Shown piece by piece: positions 59,923 to 64,000 of a stretch of DNA of 64,000 bases; position 1 is the stretch's first letter, and each line of letters starts with the position of its first letter. The translations under genes were made by a program, and so were the position numbers. The notes beneath the pieces were generated by a model, which was not told where the DNA came from, did not search any database, and was given only the letters and a program-made list of their open reading frames with translations. The stretch covers positions 556,712-620,711 of the forward strand of contig NZ_BCFL01000019.1 of NCBI RefSeq assembly GCF_002217755.1, read 5' to 3'. This DNA comes from Streptomyces hyaluromycini. Lineage in GTDB: Bacteria > Actinomycetota > Actinomycetes > Streptomycetales > Streptomycetaceae.

Positions 59923-61314
59923 CTACCCCCGCGTCACCCGCACCCGGTAGGTGCCGTCCCCGTCCACCCCCTCCACGAGCACCTCGATCCCGTGCCGGGG
60001 ATCCTTGAAGCTCTCGCCCTGGCCGAACGGGGCGTCGGAGAGTTCCGCCTGGACGTTGGGGCTGCGGGTGCAGCCGCCGGTGCCGCCGTGGGCGTCGTAC
60101 ACCTTGATCGGTCCCCGGCCGGTGTCGACGTTCGCGTCGACCTTGTATATGAGGACGCCGGGGCGGCAGACCTCCTCGTCGTTGCCGCCCTTGGTGCGCA
60201 CCTCCAGGGCGTAGCCGGTGCGGGCGTCGACGGGGACGAAGACGAGTTTGGGCCCGCCGGCCCGGGAGAGCGGGGTCAGCGTGTACGCGGTGCTGCCGCG
60301 GGCCGCCGCGCAGCTGACCTGGTCGGCGTCCAGCCAGCCCAGCTTCCACTTGTGCCAGGCGAGGAAGTCGTTGTCGGAGCCCCAGTCCTCGCTCATGATA
60401 TCCCAGTGCCCGACCGCGCCGCCGCCCTCCTGGGTGTAGAGGTCGGGCAGGCCGAAGACATGGCCGTTCTCGTGGGGGAGGACCCGGTAGCCGGTGCTGG
60501 CGTAGGAGCCGGAGCCGTCGTCCTGGCGGGAGTAGACGAAGGAGGCGTTGGCGACCGGCGTGCCGTCGGCGACCGGGGCGTCGCCGTTGCCGGCGAAGGT
60601 CACCGACAGCACGGTGTCCAGGGCGGAGGGGCCGGCGTTCGGGGTGACCAGCACGTTCAGGAGGTCGTACGACCGGAAGTCCACGTCCGGGTCGGCGGCG
60701 GCCACGATGTCCTGGACCAGCTGCCGGTAACCGGGGTCGAAGGGCGCGCCGCGCTCTATGCCGTAGGCGCTGAACGGCTTGGGCATCCGCAGCCAGTGGT
60801 CGATCGGGGCGGCGGGCCGGTAGTCGAGCTTGCCGTAGGAGGAGATGCGGAACCAGTCCTGGGTCTGCGGGAAGAACTCGCGGTAGCGGTCGAGCGCGCT
60901 GCCCTGGCCGGGCGCGTCGGGGAAGTCGACCATCAGGGTGAGGGCGTGCACGGTGCCGGTGGAGCGGGAGTAGCCGCCCGGGGTGGGTATGCCCTCGGTC
61001 ATCTGGATGTCGTGGCCGCCGCTGATCAGGCAGGGGCCGTAGACGGAGGAGCGGGCCAGCGCGATCGGTCCTGCGCCGGCCGGTGCGGGGGCCGCCGTGA
61101 GGTGCCCGGTGCCCGCCGAGGTGCCGACCGCGAGGATCAGCGCGGCGACGGCGGCGAGGCAGACCGCACGGCGGGGGCGTATGCGGCGGCCCGGCCGTAT
61201 CCCGCGGACCGGCGCCGTCCGACGGGCCGACGGGGTACGGCGGCGCGGCGCGGTACGGCGGCTCCTGAGGCGCGTGAGGCTCGCGGGTGTACGGCGGCTG
61301 GGCTGCGGCTGCAT
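59923..61314 (-). CDS. Secreted M6-family metalloprotease
   Basis: A 463-residue protein from ATG 61314 (AAAGG upstream). A long Arg-rich n-region (about 55 residues) precedes a hydrophobic signal (AVCLAAVAALILAVGTSAG). The catalytic domain has the zinc motif LPHENGHVFGLPDLY (HExxH) near residue 280 and the downstream WDIMSEDW typical of immune-inhibitor-A-like M6 peptidases. It is probably an extracellular protease. The extended Arg-rich n-region is unusual but common in Streptomyces exported proteins. Confidence 0.85.
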   Translation of the reverse strand: MQPQPSRRTPASLTRLRSRRTAPRRRTPSARRTAPVRGIRPGRRIRPRRAVCLAAVAALILAVGTSAGTGHLTAAPAPAGAGPIALARSSVYGPCLISGGHDIQMTEGIPTPGGYSRSTGTVHALTLMVDFPDAPGQGSALDRYREFFPQTQDWFRISSYGKLDYRPAAPIDHWLRMPKPFSAYGIERGAPFDPGYRQLVQDIVAAADPDVDFRSYDLLNVLVTPNAGPSALDTVLSVTFAGNGDAPVADGTPVANASFVYSRQDDGSGSYASTGYRVLPHENGHVFGLPDLYTQEGGGAVGHWDIMSEDWGSDNDFLAWHKWKLGWLDADQVSCAAARGSTAYTLTPLSRAGGPKLVFVPVDARTGYALEVRTKGGNDEEVCRPGVLIYKVDANVDTGRGPIKVYDAHGGTGGCTRSPNVQAELSDAPFGQGESFKDPRHGIEVLVEGVDGDGTYRVRVTRG

Positions 61315-61594
61315 GCATGGACCTTTCGCTCCACGGCAGCCGCCGGTCTCCGGCTGCACCCTTTCGATCACCCTGTGTCGAGGGGGCGTTGGGCGCGCGC
61401 TGGAGCGGCCGATCGTGGGACGCCCCGGCCCGGACGGGCATGACTCGGGGCGCCCACTATGGAGTGACTCAGGTCACATGAAATTCGGGGATGGTGCGGA
61501 AATAACCGGGGAGCCCCTCCCCGTTTAGACCTGTGTCCGCGCGAAACGGGGAACGCCTCCCCGGATCGCGGAAACCCGAGACCAGGAGTGCGCC
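61315..61594. other. Divergent intergenic region
   Basis: About 280 bp between the metalloprotease and the divergent TetR gene, with promoters for both. CGGGGAGCCCCTCCCCG and GGGGAACGCCTCCCCGG dyads at 61507-61565, just upstream of the TetR gene, look like operators or a hairpin. Confidence 0.4.
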
Positions 61595-62245
61595 GTGCAG
61601 ACCGCGACCGCCGTCCCCGCCGTGCGCAAGGCACCCCGGCCCCGAGCCGACGCCCTGCGCAACCGGGAGCGGATCGTCAGCGCCGCTCGCGAGATGTTCA
61701 CCGAGTACGGCCCCGACGTGCCGCTCGACGACATCGCCCGCCGGGCCGGCGTCGGCAACGCCACGGTGTACCGCAACTTCCCCGACCGCGACGCGCTCGT
61801 CCGTGAGGTCGTCTGCTCCGTGATGGACCGGACCTCGGAAGCGGCCGAGCTGGCGCTCGCGGAGACCGGGGACGCCTTCGAGGCGCTGGAGCGCTTCGTG
61901 CACATCTCCGCCGACGAGCGGGTCAGCGCGCTGTGCCCGATGGTCTCCAGCACCTTCGACAAGAACCACCCCGACCTGGAAGCGGCGCGTGAGCGGTGCG
62001 AGCAGCTCATCGAGCAGCTCATGGACCGGGCCAAGGCTGCCGGACAGCTCCGTCCGGACGTGGGCGTCGGCGATGTGATGATCGCCGTGGCCCAGCTCAG
62101 CCGGCCCCCGTTCGGCACCGACTGCCTGGTAGGCGACCGCTTCGTCCACCGTCACCTGCAGCTGTTCCTGGACGGGCTGCGGGCCCCGGCCCGCTCCGCC
62201 CTGCCGGGCACGGCCGTGACCATGGAGGACCTGCGCCAGGCCTGA
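61595..62245 (+). CDS. TetR-family regulator
   Basis: A 216-residue protein, GTG start with AGGAG upstream. HTH: ADALRNRERIVSAAREMFTE, VPLDDIARRAGVGNATVYRN. The ligand domain is of the usual TetR length. It lies 150 bp upstream of an efflux gene in the same direction and probably regulates it in response to a transported compound. Confidence 0.85.
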   Translation: MQTATAVPAVRKAPRPRADALRNRERIVSAAREMFTEYGPDVPLDDIARRAGVGNATVYRNFPDRDALVREVVCSVMDRTSEAAELALAETGDAFEALERFVHISADERVSALCPMVSSTFDKNHPDLEAARERCEQLIEQLMDRAKAAGQLRPDVGVGDVMIAVAQLSRPPFGTDCLVGDRFVHRHLQLFLDGLRAPARSALPGTAVTMEDLRQA

Positions 62246-62396
62246 CCCAGCCGCCCATCGCCCATCGCCGATCGCCGATTAGTTCGGGGCCGTCCGCCGG
62301 TCCTTCACCTCAAGCATCCCTTTCCGTATCGCACGCATCACTTCTGTACCGCACGCATCGCTTTTTCCGTCACGAAGTCACGAAGTGGGTACCCCC

Positions 62397-63935
62397 ATGT
62401 CAGAAGCAGTCTCCAAGGCTCCCGGCGCACCGGCACAGTCCGGTGATGCCAACCGCTGGAAAGCGCTCGTCTTCATCGCGCTCGCCCAGCTGATGGTCGT
62501 CCTCGACGCCACCATCGTGAACATCGCGCTGCCCTCCGCCCAGACCGACCTGGGCATCTCCGACGGCAACCGGCAGTGGGTCGTCACGGCCTACGCCCTC
62601 GCCTTCGGCGGTCTGCTCCTCTTCGGCGGCCGGATCGCCGACCTGTGGGGCCGCAAGCGGGCCTTCGTCATAGGCCTGACCGGCTTCGCCGCCGCCTCCG
62701 CGCTCGGTGGTGCGGCGACCAGCGGCGCGATGATGTTCGGCGCCCGCGCCCTCCAGGGCGTCTTCGGCGCCATGCTCGCCCCGGCCGCGCTCTCCCTGCT
62801 CGCCGTGATGTTCACGGACGCCAAGGAGCGCGCCAAGGCGTTCGGCATCTACGGCGCGATCGCCGGTGGCGGCGGCGCCGTCGGCTTCATCCTCGGCGGT
62901 GTGCTCACCGAGTACCTCGACTGGCGCTGGACGTTCTTCGTGAACATCCCGTTCGCCATCGTCGCCGCGCTCGGCGCGTACTTCGTCATCCGCGAGCCGG
63001 AGGGCGGCCGCAACCGCAACCCGCTCGACATCCCCGGCGTGCTCCTGTCCACCCTGGGCCTGGTATCGCTGGTGTACGGCTTCACCCGCGCCGAGTCCGA
63101 CGGCTGGGGCGACGCCACCACCGTCGGCCTGTTCGTCGCCTCCGCGGTCCTGCTGATCGCGTTCGTCGTCACCGAGACCCGGGTCAAGGCCCCGCTGCTG
63201 CCGCTGCGCGTGGTCCTCGACCGCAACCGCGGCGGTATCTACCTCTCCCTCGGTATCGCGATCATCGCGATGTTCGGCACCTTCCTCTTCCTGACCTACT
63301 ACCTCCAGGTCATCAAGGGCTTCTCGCCGATCAAGACCGGCTTCGCCTTCCTGCCGATGATCGCGGGCATGATGGTCGGCTCCACCCAGATCGGCACCCG
63401 CCTGATGACCCGGGTCCCGGCCCGCGCGCTGATGGGCCCCGGCTTCCTGGTCGCCGCGGCCGGCATGCTGGTCATGACCCAGATGGAGATCGGCTCGTCG
63501 TACGCCTCGACGATCCTGCCGGCGATGCTGCTGCTCGGTCTCGGCATGGGTACGGCGTTCATGCCGGCCATGTCCCTGGCCACGCTCGGCGTCGAGCCCC
63601 GGGACGCCGGTGTCGCCTCCGCGATGGTCAACACCTCGCAGCAGGTGGGCGGCGCGATCGGCACCGCCCTGCTGAACACGATCGCCGCGTCCGCGACGAC
63701 GTCGTACATCAAGGACCACATTGCGACCGCGACCTCCAAGTCGCAGCAGCAGCTGGTCCAGATGGAGGGCGCGGTGCACGGCTACGCCAACGCGATCTGG
63801 GTCGCCGTCGGCATGCTGGTGCTGGCCGCGGTGGTCGTGGTGACCTTCGTCAACGCCGGCAAGCCGGACACCACGACGGTGGCCTCCGGCGAGGGCGCCG
63901 AGGACGAGGTGGCGGTCCCGGTGGTCGCCCACTGA
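62397..63935 (+). CDS. DHA2-family MFS drug efflux transporter
   Basis: A 512-residue protein from ATG 62397. Fourteen helices; family motifs LAQLMVVLDATIVNIALPSA (helix 1), ADLWGRKRAF (motif A) and GIYGAIAGGGGAVGFILGG (motif C, typical of antiporters). It exports drugs or secondary metabolites using the proton gradient. Paired with the TetR gene just upstream. Confidence 0.88.
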   Translation: MSEAVSKAPGAPAQSGDANRWKALVFIALAQLMVVLDATIVNIALPSAQTDLGISDGNRQWVVTAYALAFGGLLLFGGRIADLWGRKRAFVIGLTGFAAASALGGAATSGAMMFGARALQGVFGAMLAPAALSLLAVMFTDAKERAKAFGIYGAIAGGGGAVGFILGGVLTEYLDWRWTFFVNIPFAIVAALGAYFVIREPEGGRNRNPLDIPGVLLSTLGLVSLVYGFTRAESDGWGDATTVGLFVASAVLLIAFVVTETRVKAPLLPLRVVLDRNRGGIYLSLGIAIIAMFGTFLFLTYYLQVIKGFSPIKTGFAFLPMIAGMMVGSTQIGTRLMTRVPARALMGPGFLVAAAGMLVMTQMEIGSSYASTILPAMLLLGLGMGTAFMPAMSLATLGVEPRDAGVASAMVNTSQQVGGAIGTALLNTIAASATTSYIKDHIATATSKSQQQLVQMEGAVHGYANAIWVAVGMLVLAAVVVVTFVNAGKPDTTTVASGEGAEDEVAVPVVAH

Positions 63936-64000
63936 GCCTCTGAGCGACCACCCGGGTACCCGCACGCGGACCTGTTCCCGCGCTCCTCAGCGGAGCCAGG

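Noticed and set aside
58166..59950. 594-residue plus-strand ORF and the 648-residue minus-strand ORF at 57951-59897
   Set aside because: Shadow frames of the double-IclR gene with no motif.

Overview
The window is high-GC actinobacterial DNA, almost certainly Streptomyces. Signs of this are strongly GC-biased codons, GTG starts, SARP/BTAD and SpoIIE-type regulators, an FxLD lanthipeptide locus and pSAM2/SLP1-like integrative elements. Ordinary chromosome lies at 1-10.7 kb and 50.4-64 kb. The middle 40 kb is a mobile-DNA graveyard stacked at one tRNA gene.

Left chromosome (1-10.7 kb). An NfeD-like/flotillin pair is followed by a locus that looks like an undescribed relative of Thoeris immunity. 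It holds a BTAD/SARP-like regulator fused to a ThsA-type macro domain, a divergent two-helix membrane protein with the same macro domain (the type II Thoeris effector layout), and a convergent three-gene operon. That operon encodes a one-helix membrane protein, a multi-helix membrane protein and a TIR-domain protein. The last two carry a nearly identical 18-residue G/N/Q-rich motif, at the C-terminus of one and the N-terminus of the other, which is the hallmark of amyloid-type signalling partners. A heptamer direct repeat fit for a SARP lies between the divergent macro genes.

Accretion region (about 10.7-50.4 kb). An intact tRNA-Arg(CCU) gene lies at 50345-50417 on the minus strand. Copies of its 3' 41-42 bp lie at 17098, 27542, 29720 and 33471. 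They delimit successive integrated elements, the youngest next to the tRNA. (i) About 10.7-17.1 kb: a PAS-GAF-SpoIIE-HATPase protein and an integrase split by a 2.7-kb insert. The insert holds a small secreted protein, a tRNA-Ser fragment, a transposase scrap and a flavin oxidase. (ii) 17.1-27.6 kb: a Uma2-family protein, decayed oxidoreductase and coiled-coil genes, a class I lanthipeptide cluster (LanC, a 36-aa FxLD precursor, GNAT, LanB) and a wrecked type I methylase. (iii) 27.5-29.8 kb: an AAA ATPase of the DUF234 type. (iv) 29.7-33.5 kb: an operon of a 28-aa hydrophobic peptide, an adenylate-forming enzyme and a presenilin/SPP-like GxGD intramembrane protease, plus a dead integrase. (v) 33.5-50.4 kb: a nearly complete AICE with regulators, an AT-richer defence cargo (SLATT protein and a PARIS-like AriA/AriB pair), a Nudix hydrolase, a KorSA-like GntR, FtsK-type Tra, Spd proteins, a frameshifted RepSA, Xis and Int.

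Right chromosome (50.4-64 kb). This part holds the remains of a PASTA kinase joined to a truncated TetR, a DHA2 efflux pump and an aromatic meta-cleavage operon (FAD hydroxylase, C-C hydrolase, extradiol dioxygenase) with a convergent double-IclR regulator. A secreted M6 metalloprotease and a TetR/DHA2 efflux pair follow. The stretch 51.9-57.6 kb is unusually rich in short in-frame tandem repeats.

Family names rest on motif recognition by eye. No database search was run.
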